Below, one piece after another: positions 5,071-11,647 of a stretch of 11,668 bases of DNA; position 1 is the stretch's first letter; each line of letters starts with the position of its first letter. The notes below the pieces were generated by a model that saw nothing but the letters and a program-made list of their open reading frames with translations, made no database searches and was not told the origin of the DNA. The DNA comes from Pseudoflavonifractor sp047637855 (lineage in GTDB: Bacteria > Bacillota > Clostridia > Oscillospirales > Oscillospiraceae). The translations under genes and the position numbers were made by a program. The DNA lies in contig JBLJBF010000093.1 in NCBI GenBank assembly GCA_047637855.1, positions 1 through 11,668 of the forward strand, written 5' to 3'.

Positions 5071-6350
5071 CCCAGGAGGGCGTACATGTTGACCTTGTAA
5101 TCCTCCACACCGGGCTGGTTGAAGGGGTTGACCTTCAGCAGGTGGCCGGACAGGCCGCAGGCGTACTCGAAGAAATAGATGAGCTGCCCGGCCGCCCTGG
5201 CGCAGCGCCTGGAGACGGTGACGGTCAGGTTGGGTACGCCGCCGTCCACATGGGCCAGAGTGACAGCCTGGAACGCCCGGTCGTTGACGAAGGAGAGCGT
5301 CTGCCCCGAGAGAAAGTTGAGGCCGTCCACATTGGCGGGGTCGTTGGGGATGGAGATGGTCCCGTCGCTCTCGGCAAAGCGCACCACGGTCTCGAAGAGG
5401 TGGCGCTCGCCCTGCTGGATATACTGGCCCATGGAGTGGAGGTCGGCGGTGAACTCCACGCTGGCGGGGAAGATGCCCTTGTTCTCCTTGCCCTCGCTCT
5501 CGCCGTAGAGCTGCTTCCACCACTCGGCAAAGAAACGGAAGGAGGGCTCGTAGCAGGCCAGAATCTCAACCTTCTTGCCCAGGTCGTAGAGCCCGTTCCG
5601 GGCGGCGGCGTACTGCCAGGCGGGATTTTCCGGGCCGGGGACGGCCAGCGCCTCCATAGCCTCGGCAGCGCCCTCCATAAGGCCGTCGATGTCGATGCCG
5701 GCCACGGCGATGGGGAGCAGCCCCACGGCGGTGAGCACGCTGTACCGCCCGCCAATGTTGTCGGGTACTACAAATTCCTCATACCCCTCGGTGTCGGCCA
5801 GGCCCTTGAGGGCGCCCCGGGCAACGTCGGTGGTGGCGTAAATGCGCCTGCGGGCCTCTTCCTTGCCGTACTTCTCCTCCAGCAGGTTTTTGAAGATTCG
5901 GAAGGCCACGGCGGGCTCGGTGGTGGTGCCCGATTTGGAGATGACGTTAACGGAGAAGTCTTTGTCCTTTACAAGCTCGATGGTCTCAAGGACGGCGTCG
6001 GTGGAGAGACCGTTGCCCGCGAAATAGATGGCGGGAGTGCCCTTACGGGTGAGGTTGTAGTTAGAGCCGCCCAGCAGCTCGATTACGGCCCGGGCGCCCA
6101 GGTAGGACCCGCCGATGCCGATGACCACCAACGCCTCGGAGTCGCTCTGGATGCGCTTGGCGGCGGCGTGGATGCGCCGGTACTCGTCTTTGTCGTAGTG
6201 CGCGGGCAGACCGACCCAGCCCAGAAAGTCGCTGCCGGGGCCCCGGCCCTCCCGCAGCATGGCGTGGGCCTCGGTCAGGTCGGCCTCCCGGCCGGAAAAC
6301 CAGTCGGCGGGCAGAAAGGGGAGAGAGCTATTGACGTCTACTTTTGTCAT
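5022..6350 (-). CDS. pgi: Glucose-6-phosphate isomerase
   Basis: Interconverts glucose 6-phosphate and fructose 6-phosphate in glycolysis and gluconeogenesis; cytosolic, normally a dimer. The 442-aa length fits the short Firmicutes form (about 450 aa). Visible motifs: VIGIGGSYLGARA (76-88) and ISKSGTTTEPA (137-147), the phosphate-binding SIS elements; GGRYSVLTAVGLLP (200-213); LYGESEGKENKG (281-292); HSMGQYIQQG (305-314); and the C-terminal FNQPGVEDYKVNM (410-422). By alignment with the Bacillus enzyme the catalytic residues should be Glu284, His305 and Lys419. The ATG at 6350 has AAGGAG about 10 bases upstream. It appears to be monocistronic, with the upstream operon ending in a terminator at 6450-6478. 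No strong promoter was identified. Its last 49 bases are duplicated downstream. Confidence 0.98.
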   Translation of the reverse strand: MTKVDVNSSLPFLPADWFSGREADLTEAHAMLREGRGPGSDFLGWVGLPAHYDKDEYRRIHAAAKRIQSDSEALVVIGIGGSYLGARAVIELLGGSNYNLTRKGTPAIYFAGNGLSTDAVLETIELVKDKDFSVNVISKSGTTTEPAVAFRIFKNLLEEKYGKEEARRRIYATTDVARGALKGLADTEGYEEFVVPDNIGGRYSVLTAVGLLPIAVAGIDIDGLMEGAAEAMEALAVPGPENPAWQYAAARNGLYDLGKKVEILACYEPSFRFFAEWWKQLYGESEGKENKGIFPASVEFTADLHSMGQYIQQGERHLFETVVRFAESDGTISIPNDPANVDGLNFLSGQTLSFVNDRAFQAVTLAHVDGGVPNLTVTVSRRCARAAGQLIYFFEYACGLSGHLLKVNPFNQPGVEDYKVNMYALLGKPGYEEKKTELEKRL

Positions 6351-6449
6351 AGAGGCGTATCTCCTTCTTGTGAATAATTCGTTTGCATGGAAAAAGTATA
6401 CACCAAACAGAGGGATATTTATATAGAAAAATCAACTGAAAATAGATAG

Positions 6450-6478
6450 AAAAAGGGCCGCGCCTTTTTGCGCGGCCC
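6450..6478 (-). terminator. Terminator of the LytTR-DUF3021 operon
   Basis: On the minus strand: GGGCCGCGC (6478-6470), 6-base loop, GCGCGGCCC (6463-6455), then TTTTT. It starts 14 bases after the DUF3021 stop codon. Confidence 0.92.
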
Positions 6479-6492
6479 CATAAGGACATGCC

Positions 6493-6948
6493 CTACCGGC
6501 TTTTCAGCTTTTGGTTGACCGCTCTCACCTTTCTGCGCATCGCGGCGGCGATGGAGAGCCAGATGACCAGATAGATGGCCGCGAAAATGCCAAAATAGCT
6601 CAGAAGTCCGCCGGGAATATACTCTGTCCATTGGCAGATCCAGGCCACGGGGAGGGTGCCCAGGGAGATCAGGGAGAAGTGGCACACGGTCTGGGCGGCC
6701 AGGCTCCACCGCTCCAGCTGCCAGAGAGCAGAGGCGGCTGCGAAGTCAAAGCCCATCAGGGCGGTGAGAAGGAACTGCAGGGCCACCGCGCCGCTCTCGC
6801 TGCCCACTGCGTCTACAAAAGCGGGTATGACGGGGGAGTAGTGGCCGTCCCCCCATAGGAGGGAGGTAGTGATCGTGATGGCATAGGACAGGGTCACCAT
6901 AAGCGGAATGCCGATGAGGCCGCGCAGCAGCGCCTTTTTCAGTGTCAT
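6493..6948 (-). CDS. DUF3021 family membrane protein
   Basis: A 151-aa integral membrane protein with four hydrophobic segments (about residues 8-31, 54-77, 86-107 and 113-136) and a basic C-terminal tail (RRKVRAVNQKLK). The size, four-helix layout and position immediately downstream of a LytTR regulator match the DUF3021 family. It starts 21 bases after the LytTR stop with an AAAGGAG ribosome site, so the two genes form one operon. In streptococcal LytTR regulatory systems such as HdrRM and BrsRM, a small membrane protein holds back its partner LytTR regulator. A similar role here is inference by gene arrangement, not by sequence identity. Confidence 0.85.
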   Translation of the reverse strand: MTLKKALLRGLIGIPLMVTLSYAITITTSLLWGDGHYSPVIPAFVDAVGSESGAVALQFLLTALMGFDFAAASALWQLERWSLAAQTVCHFSLISLGTLPVAWICQWTEYIPGGLLSYFGIFAAIYLVIWLSIAAAMRRKVRAVNQKLKSR

Positions 6949-6969
6949 AGCGGGACAGCTCCTTTCGAA

Positions 6970-7410
6970 TTAAATGCCCAGATAAGACTTGATTTTTGCC
7001 ATATACCGCCGAGACACAAAGACGGCGTCGCGGTTGTCCAGCCGCAGGCTCAGCGTGCCCGCCATGCTGAAGTCCAGACTTTTCACATGGTCGAAGTTGA
7101 CGATCTCTCCGTGGGAGACGCGCAGGAAGGAGGAGCCAGACAGGCGGTCTTCCAGCTCATAAAGCCGCAGCTTTAATGACAGCGTGGCGTCCTCCGTCCG
7201 GGCCTGGACGGTCTGGCCCTCCGCCCAGATACGCCGGATCTGCTTGGGGTCCAGGAGAAATACCTCGCCATCCCTCCAGCCGGGCAAAAAACGCAGCTCC
7301 CCGGCGGAGAGACGGCGGGCCAGGTCCGCCACCGCGGCGGTCATCTCGCCTGTGAGGATAATGACCTTGGGCTCACTCCTGCCTGGCTCCAGATTGATTT
7401 CAACATCCAT
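6970..7410 (-). CDS. LytTR-family DNA-binding transcriptional regulator
   Basis: A 146-aa protein with a C-terminal LytTR domain (about residues 47-146). It includes the strand segment GEVFLLDPKQIRRI, the helix KLRLYELEDRL and the diagnostic FLRVSHGEIVNFDHVKSL, ending in VSRRYMAKIKSYLG. The N-terminal ~45 residues are not a receiver domain, since there is no phospho-acceptor Asp context; this is not a classical response regulator. The ATG at 7410 is chosen over one at 7416, because AGGAG is 7 bases from 7410 but only 1 base from 7416. It is first in an operon with the DUF3021 membrane protein, under its own promoter. LytTR proteins bind paired direct repeats of about 9 bases; I could not identify such a pair upstream with confidence. 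Confidence 0.92.
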   Translation of the reverse strand: MDVEINLEPGRSEPKVIILTGEMTAAVADLARRLSAGELRFLPGWRDGEVFLLDPKQIRRIWAEGQTVQARTEDATLSLKLRLYELEDRLSGSSFLRVSHGEIVNFDHVKSLDFSMAGTLSLRLDNRDAVFVSRRYMAKIKSYLGI

Positions 7411-7434
7411 AAGCATTCTCCTCTCGATGGCACA

Positions 7435-7463
7435 AGGATAGCACGGGCCGCGCGGCGTGTCGA
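7435..7463 (-). promoter_or_regulatory. Promoter of the LytTR-DUF3021 operon
   Basis: On the minus strand: TCGACA (7463-7458), 17 bases, TATCCT (7440-7435). The -35 matches 5 of 6 and the -10 4 of 6 sigma-A positions. It lies 24 bases before the LytTR start codon, giving a short leader. Confidence 0.6.
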
Positions 7464-7502
7464 GGAATTTCCGATAAGTGGTCGTGAATGGCGCACAGAC
7501 GG

Positions 7503-7535
7503 AAAAAGTAAGGGCCGCCCGGAAGGGAGGCCCTT
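7503..7535 (-). terminator. Terminator of the YfbR-ACT-UPF0210 operon
   Basis: On the minus strand an 11-bp stem (7535-7525 with 7520-7510, one G-U wobble), 4-base loop, then TTTTT at 7507-7503. It begins 7 bases after the UPF0210 gene stop. Confidence 0.9.
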
Positions 7536-7542
7536 GTAAATA

Positions 7543-8901
7543 CTAATTCTTCAGGCTCTGTAACGGCGCGGGGATACGCCCGCCGCGGGCAATAAAGTCG
7601 GCGCTGGATTCCTGATGGACCGGCATGACGGGGGCCGAGCCGAACAGCCCTCCAAACTCCACCTCGTCCCCCACGGTAAGGCCGGGGGCGGGGATGATGC
7701 GCACGGCGGTGGTCTTGGAGTTGACCATGCCGATGGCGGCCTCGTCTGCGATGATGGCCGAGATGGTATCGGCGCTGGTGTCACCGGGGACGGCGATCAT
7801 GTCTAGGCCCACCGAGCAGACGCAGGTCATGGCCTCCAGCTTGTCCAGGGTGAGTACACCGCTCCGGGCGGCGGCGATCATGCCCTCGTCCTCACTGACC
7901 GGGATAAACGCGCCGCTGAGCCCGCCCACGTGGGAGGAGGCCATGACGCCCCCCTTTTTTACCGCGTCGTTCAGGAGGGCCAGGGCGGCGGTGGTGCCGT
8001 GGGTGCCGCAGACCTCCAGGCCCATCTCCTCCAAAATGCGGGCCACGCTGTCCCCCACGGCGGGGGTGGGGGCCAGAGAGAGGTCTACGATGCCGAAGGG
8101 CACGTCCAGACGGCGGGAGGCCTCCCGGGCCACCAGCTGGCCCATGCGGGTCACCTGAAAGGCGGTCCTCTTAATGGTCTCGGCCACCACGTCGAAGGGC
8201 TGACCCTTGACCGCCGTGAGGGCGGCGTGGACCACGCCGGGGCCGGACACCCCCACGTTAATGACGCAGTCCCCCTCGCCCACACCGTGGAAGGCCCCCG
8301 CCATAAAGGGGTTGTCCTCCACCGCGTTGCAGAAGACCACCAGCTTGGAACAGCCGTCCCCGCCCCGCTGGGCGGTGCGGGCGGCCAGCTCCTTGATGAC
8401 GCGGCCCAGCTGGGCCACCGCGTCCATATTGATGCCCGCCCGGGTGGAGCCTACGTTGACCGAGGAGCAGACCCGCTCCGTGACCGCCATGGCCTCGGGT
8501 ATGGAGGCGATGAGGTGCCGGTCGGCATCGGTAAAGCCCTTCTGCACCAGCGCGGAGAACCCGCCGATGAAGTTGACCCCCACGGCCTTGGCCGCCGCGT
8601 CCATAGCCTGGGCGAAGGGGACATAGCTCTCGCAGGCGGAGGCCCCCGCCACCAGAGCGATGGGGGTGACCGAGATGCGCTTGTTTACAATGGGGATGCC
8701 GAACTCCCGCTCGATGTCCTCGCCCACACGGACGAGACGGGCGGCCCGGCGGGTGATCTTGTCATAAATCTTTTCGCAGGCGCGCGCCGGGTCGGCGTCG
8801 CAGCAGTCCAGGAGGGAGATCCCCATGGTGATGGTGCGCACGTCCAGATGCTGGCGGTCGATCATGTCCAGCGTGTCGAAAATCTCTTTGCTGTTCAACA
8901 T
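7543..8901 (-). CDS. UPF0210 / DUF711 (PFL-like) family protein
   Basis: A 452-aa cytosolic protein of the conserved UPF0210 (DUF711) family, whose biochemical role is not established. Family-typical stretches are IRTITMGISLLDC-like sequence at the N-terminus (RTITMGISLLDCCD, 22-35), NKRISVTPIALVAG (73-86), FIGGFSALVQKGF (111-123), SSVNVGSTRAGINMDAV (146-162), DNPFMAGAFHGVGEGD (197-212) and CGTHGTTAALALLND (298-312). The length equals that of other members (about 450 aa). Its ATG at 8901 follows AAGGGGG. It starts 12 bases after the stop of the ACT-domain gene. These two families are commonly neighbours in Firmicutes, which suggests the ACT protein regulates or partners this one. Its fold has been likened to glycyl-radical (PFL-type) enzymes; I see no C-terminal glycyl-radical motif of the usual RVxGY form. 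Confidence 0.95.
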   Translation of the reverse strand: MLNSKEIFDTLDMIDRQHLDVRTITMGISLLDCCDADPARACEKIYDKITRRAARLVRVGEDIEREFGIPIVNKRISVTPIALVAGASACESYVPFAQAMDAAAKAVGVNFIGGFSALVQKGFTDADRHLIASIPEAMAVTERVCSSVNVGSTRAGINMDAVAQLGRVIKELAARTAQRGGDGCSKLVVFCNAVEDNPFMAGAFHGVGEGDCVINVGVSGPGVVHAALTAVKGQPFDVVAETIKRTAFQVTRMGQLVAREASRRLDVPFGIVDLSLAPTPAVGDSVARILEEMGLEVCGTHGTTAALALLNDAVKKGGVMASSHVGGLSGAFIPVSEDEGMIAAARSGVLTLDKLEAMTCVCSVGLDMIAVPGDTSADTISAIIADEAAIGMVNSKTTAVRIIPAPGLTVGDEVEFGGLFGSAPVMPVHQESSADFIARGGRIPAPLQSLKN

Positions 8902-8913
8902 GGCGGCGCCCCC

Positions 8914-9183
8914 TTAAATCCGGTGCATGGCGACGAAGAGATCCTCGCGCTGGGCGTGAATGGACAGGCCCAGCTTGGTGCCCGCCTCCTCCAGCGCCAC
9001 CACCAGATCGGCAAAGGGGATATCGGCCTTTTCCACATCCACCAGCATGGTCATGGTGAAGTATCCCTGGAGGATGGTCTGGCTGATGTCGAGTACGTTG
9101 ACGTTGTGCAGGGTCAGCAGAGTACAGACGGTGGCGATGATACCCACCTGATCCTTGCCGTTGACGGTGACGATGGCGCGCAT
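8914..9183 (-). CDS. ACT domain-containing protein (UPF0237)
   Basis: An 89-aa protein made of one ACT domain. The opening AIVTVNGKDQVGIIATVCTL (3-22) is the classical first strand, Gly-containing loop and helix. It is followed by NVNVLDISQTILQGYFTMTM, the second and third strands. ACT domains bind small ligands, often amino acids, and regulate a partner. It sits between the YfbR-like gene (17 bases upstream) and the UPF0210 gene (12 bases downstream), in tight operon spacing. A GAAGGG ribosome site lies about 10 bases before the ATG. The ligand is unknown. Confidence 0.95.
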   Translation of the reverse strand: MRAIVTVNGKDQVGIIATVCTLLTLHNVNVLDISQTILQGYFTMTMLVDVEKADIPFADLVVALEEAGTKLGLSIHAQREDLFVAMHRI

Positions 9184-9200
9184 GAAATCAAATCCCTTCT

Positions 9201-9779
9201 CTATTGCAGTTCATCCAAGGTCAGCCCGAAGGCGGGCAGAAAATGCTCCATAAAGTAGTCCACCTCAGGCAGGCCCATGGCGTCCACGGCGGCGCGGGTC
9301 TGGTCGGCGGCCAGCTGAAACTCCCGGTTCCCGGCCTTCAGCTCCTCAAGACATTTGATGTGGGCCGAGAGCTTGTCGGCCGCCTTCACCAGCACGCGCG
9401 TGGTCTCGTCATAGCGCTCGCGGAGAATGGGGGAATACGCGCCGCGCAGGGCCTCGGGCAGCATACCCAGCATCCGGTCGGCGGCGACGTGCTCCACCTC
9501 CCGGTAGGCGGTGCGGAGCTCGGGGGTGAAGTACTTTACTGGGGTGGGCAGGTCGCCGGTGAAAATCTCCGACGCGTCATGGAAGAGGGCCGCGGTGGCG
9601 GCCCCCTCGGGGTCCGCGCTCAGATGCAGCACATCCCGCCGGATGACGGCCAGGGCGTGCGCCAGCACGGCCACCATGTGGGAATGCTCCTGGATGTTCT
9701 CCCGCTCGGTGTTGCGCATCAGTCCCCAGCGGCTGATATAGCGCATTCGGGAGATAAAGGCAAAAAAGCTGTACACCAT
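9201..9779 (-). CDS. yfbR: HD-domain 5'-deoxynucleotidase, YfbR-like
   Basis: A 192-aa HD-domain phosphohydrolase. E. coli YfbR (199 aa) removes phosphate from deoxyribonucleoside 5'-monophosphates. The residues known from YfbR are present with near-identical spacing: Arg17-Trp18, His32 (in NIQEHSH), His67-Asp68 (in ALFHDASE) and Asp135 (in KAADKL). The stretch FTGDLPTPVKYF (73-84) is also typical of YfbR. Expected activity is metal-dependent dNMP dephosphorylation in the cytosol. The ATG at 9779 has an AGAGGGGG ribosome site. The reading frame extends upstream, but that part overlaps the HPr-like gene and a terminator, so it is not translated. First gene of an operon with ACT and UPF0210 proteins. 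The promoter is unclear, because a terminator ends only 18 bases upstream of the start. Confidence 0.93.
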   Translation of the reverse strand: MVYSFFAFISRMRYISRWGLMRNTERENIQEHSHMVAVLAHALAVIRRDVLHLSADPEGAATAALFHDASEIFTGDLPTPVKYFTPELRTAYREVEHVAADRMLGMLPEALRGAYSPILRERYDETTRVLVKAADKLSAHIKCLEELKAGNREFQLAADQTRAAVDAMGLPEVDYFMEHFLPAFGLTLDELQ

Positions 9780-9797
9780 GGGCGGCCCCCTCTTTTT

Positions 9798-9830
9798 ATA
9801 AAAGGCGGAGTCCCCGCCGGGGGCTCCGCC
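9798..9830 (-). terminator. Terminator after the HPr-like gene
   Basis: On the minus strand: GGCGGAG (9830-9824), an inner CCCC/GGGG pairing beyond one mismatch, then CTCCGCC (9810-9804) followed by TTTTATA. It starts 19 bases after the HPr-like stop (9850) and ends 18 bases before the YfbR start codon. Confidence 0.78.
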
Positions 9831-9849
9831 GCTGGTGGCGCAAGTCTTT

Positions 9850-10092
9850 TTACTTGTCTGCGACGACGGAGGTGGCGATCTGGGACTGGAAGGCGGCGCA
9901 TTCCTCGTCGGTGCCGTGGAACTCCACCTGGACGGGCTTCTGCAGATCCAGGGAGAAGAGACCCATGATGCTCTTGGCGTCGATGATATAACGGCCCGAA
10001 AGCACATCGATCTCGCAGGCGCAGCTGGTGGCGGCGTCCACAAAGCGTTTCACGTCGGGGATAGAGGAGAGGGTGACAAAAAAGGTGTGCAT
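9850..10092 (-). CDS. HPr-like phosphocarrier lacking the catalytic His (Crh-like)
   Basis: An 80-aa protein with the HPr fold. The regulatory region AKSIMGLFSLDL (39-50) matches HPr around Ser46 (KSIMGVMSL in Bacillus); here the serine is Ser41. Aligned without gaps from that site, the catalytic His15 position is Ser10 (SSIPDVKRF in place of the usual GIHARPA), so it cannot pass phosphate from enzyme I to sugar permeases. This is the arrangement of Bacillus Crh, which lacks His15 but is phosphorylated on Ser46 by HPr kinase and then assists CcpA in catabolite repression. Such a regulatory role here is inference. The ATG at 10092 is preferred to 10107, because GGAGGT, overlapping the first ATG, lies 8 bases before 10092. 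It has its own promoter and terminator, and is divergent from mtaB. Confidence 0.88.
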   Translation of the reverse strand: MHTFFVTLSSIPDVKRFVDAATSCACEIDVLSGRYIIDAKSIMGLFSLDLQKPVQVEFHGTDEECAAFQSQIATSVVADK

Positions 10093-10135
10093 AAGGGTTA
10101 CCTCCATGTTTTGGTCTGTACAACTGACCGTTTCA

Positions 10136-10164
10136 TTGGTAGAATAGGGACGATATCTTAATAT
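10136..10164 (+). promoter_or_regulatory. Candidate promoter of mtaB
   Basis: TTGGTA (10136-10141), 17 bases, TAATAT (10159-10164), each 4 of 6 to consensus. It overlaps the divergent HPr-like gene promoter -10, so the two would compete for polymerase. The leader would be about 65 bases. Confidence 0.4.
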
Positions 10165-10190
10165 TATACCACTGCGGGGGAAAATTACAA
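10163..10190 (-). promoter_or_regulatory. Promoter of the HPr-like gene (extended -10)
   Basis: On the minus strand: TTGTAA (10190-10185), 16 bases, TATAAT (10168-10163), with TGG directly before the -10 making an extended -10. The full-consensus -10 supports active transcription. The leader to the start codon is about 65 bases. Confidence 0.8.
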
Positions 10191-10235
10191 CGGTGAAAAG
10201 CCACCGAAATTCAACGTCATTTGTGAGGAAACGCT

Positions 10236-11564
10236 ATGCGCATTGCGATATACACGCTGGGCTGTAAGGTCAACCAGTACGAGACACAGGCCCTGGAGAC
10301 CGAGCTGGTCAGGCGGGGCCACGCGCTGGTCCCCTTCGAGGGGGAGGCCGGGGCCTACATCATCAACACCTGCACCGTCACGGCGGTGAGCGATAAGAAG
10401 TCCCGCGCCATGATCCGCCGGGCCAGAAAGAACAGCCCCGCCGCCGTGGTGGCCGTCTGCGGCTGCTACGCGCAGACCGACCCGGAAGCGGTGGCCGCTC
10501 TGGGGGTGGACCTGGTCATGGGGACGGCTGACCGCATGGCCTTTCTGGACGAGGTGGAAAGGCTGGCCGTACAGCGGACCGCCGCCCCGGAGGTGCGGGT
10601 GGACAACAGCATGGCCCGCCGCTCCTTCGAGCATTTGAGCGCCGGGGGGCTGGAGGGCCGCACCCGGGCCATGCTCAAGGTGGAGGACGGCTGCGTCAAC
10701 TTCTGCTCCTACTGCATCATCCCCTACGCCAGAGGGCCGGTGCGCTCTCTCCCCCTGGAGGATGCGGTGTGTGAAACAAAACGGCTTGTCAAAAACGGCT
10801 ACCGTGAGATCGTCCTCACCGGCATCGAGATCTCCTCCTGGGGGCAGGATCTGCGAAACGGGATGGGGCTGATCGAGCTCATCGAGGCGGTCTGTGCCGC
10901 CGCGCCCGACCTGCGCATCCGGCTGGGCAGCCTGGAGCCGCGCACCATCACAGAGGACTTTTGCCGCCGCGCGGCGGCACTGCCCAATCTCTGCCCCCAT
11001 TTCCACCTGTCCATGCAGAGCGGGAGCGACGCTGTTTTAAGGCGGATGAACCGAAAATACGATACCGGCCGGTATTATGAGAGCGTCAGATTACTCCGCG
11101 CATACTACACGGACCCCGCCATCACCACCGACCTGATCGTGGGGTTTCCCGGCGAGACCGATGAGGAGTTTGACGAAACCCTGGCCTTTATAGAGAAATG
11201 CGCCTTTTCCTCCATGCACATCTTCCCGTACTCCCGCCGGACGGGGACCCCCGCGGCCGAGATGGAGAAGCAGGCCCCCAATGGCGTCAAGGAGGCCCGC
11301 GCCCGTGCAGCCGGGCTGCTGGCGGCCCGGCTTGAGGCGGAGTACCTGGGCCGCCGGGTGGGCGAGGTGCTGCCCGTCCTCTTCGAGGAGGAGAAGGGCG
11401 GGCTGCACCTCCAAGAGACAGAACCGCCGACGGCTGTGCTCTGGCGGGGCCACGCGCCCAGCTACGTGGCGGTCTACGTCGTAGGGGAGGACCTGCATAA
11501 TGTCCAAAGGGATGTAAAGGTGACGGGTTTACACGCCGACGGGCTGATCGGAACGCTGATCTAA
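10236..11564 (+). CDS. mtaB: tRNA t6A37 methylthiotransferase MtaB
   Basis: A 442-aa radical-SAM methylthiotransferase that adds a methylthio group to N6-threonylcarbamoyladenosine at position 37 of tRNAs reading ANN codons. Domain order: UPF0004 N-terminal domain with the second-cluster cysteines Cys10 (LGCKVNQYE), Cys46 (NTCTVT) and Cys77 (CGCYAQ); radical SAM domain with C-x3-C-x2-C at 153-160 (CVNFCSYC); and a C-terminal TRAM-like RNA-binding region (about 375-440). The LGCKVNQYET opening separates MtaB (Bacillus YqeV, about 450 aa) from MiaB and RimO. All six cluster cysteines are present, so it should be active. The ATG at 10236 has GAGG 7 bases upstream. It is transcribed away from the HPr-like gene, and a GC-rich hairpin follows 7 bases after the stop. 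Confidence 0.96.
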   Translation: MRIAIYTLGCKVNQYETQALETELVRRGHALVPFEGEAGAYIINTCTVTAVSDKKSRAMIRRARKNSPAAVVAVCGCYAQTDPEAVAALGVDLVMGTADRMAFLDEVERLAVQRTAAPEVRVDNSMARRSFEHLSAGGLEGRTRAMLKVEDGCVNFCSYCIIPYARGPVRSLPLEDAVCETKRLVKNGYREIVLTGIEISSWGQDLRNGMGLIELIEAVCAAAPDLRIRLGSLEPRTITEDFCRRAAALPNLCPHFHLSMQSGSDAVLRRMNRKYDTGRYYESVRLLRAYYTDPAITTDLIVGFPGETDEEFDETLAFIEKCAFSSMHIFPYSRRTGTPAAEMEKQAPNGVKEARARAAGLLAARLEAEYLGRRVGEVLPVLFEEEKGGLHLQETEPPTAVLWRGHAPSYVAVYVVGEDLHNVQRDVKVTGLHADGLIGTLI

Positions 11565-11566
11565 GC

Positions 11567-11597
11567 AAAAGGGCGGACCGCCCAAAGGCGGTCCGCC
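11567..11597. terminator. Hairpin after mtaB
   Basis: Perfect 11-bp stem: GGCGGACCGCC (11572-11582), loop CAAA, GGCGGTCCGCC (11587-11597). On the plus strand no T-run follows (GCAGATTG), so it is a poor intrinsic terminator for mtaB. On the minus strand CTTTTGC follows, weakly favouring leftward termination. Confidence 0.55.
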
Positions 11598-11647
11598 GCA
11601 GATTGTCGATAACCCCCCAGCCTGAAGGAATCGGAGGGAGGGATAGT

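Noticed and set aside
5142..6377. Long plus-strand open frame opposite pgi
   Set aside because: Antisense shadow in GC-rich DNA; the composition is Gly/Ala/Val-rich without domain motifs, and pgi on the other strand is certain.
6363..6420. Promoter for pgi around TATACT on the minus strand
   Set aside because: The -10-like TATACT is present, but no -35 at acceptable spacing was found, so it is not listed as a feature.
7930..9258. 442-codon plus-strand open frame opposite the UPF0210 and ACT genes
   Set aside because: It crosses two well-recognised minus-strand genes and has the His/Gly/Asp-rich composition typical of antisense frames in GC-rich genes.
9780..10043. Upstream extension of the YfbR frame to 10043
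   Set aside because: The extra N-terminus overlaps the HPr-like gene and a terminator and has no homology-like sequence; the ATG at 9779 matches the start of YfbR proteins.
10185..11006. 273-codon minus-strand open frame opposite mtaB
   Set aside because: Antisense to an intact radical-SAM enzyme and without family motifs.
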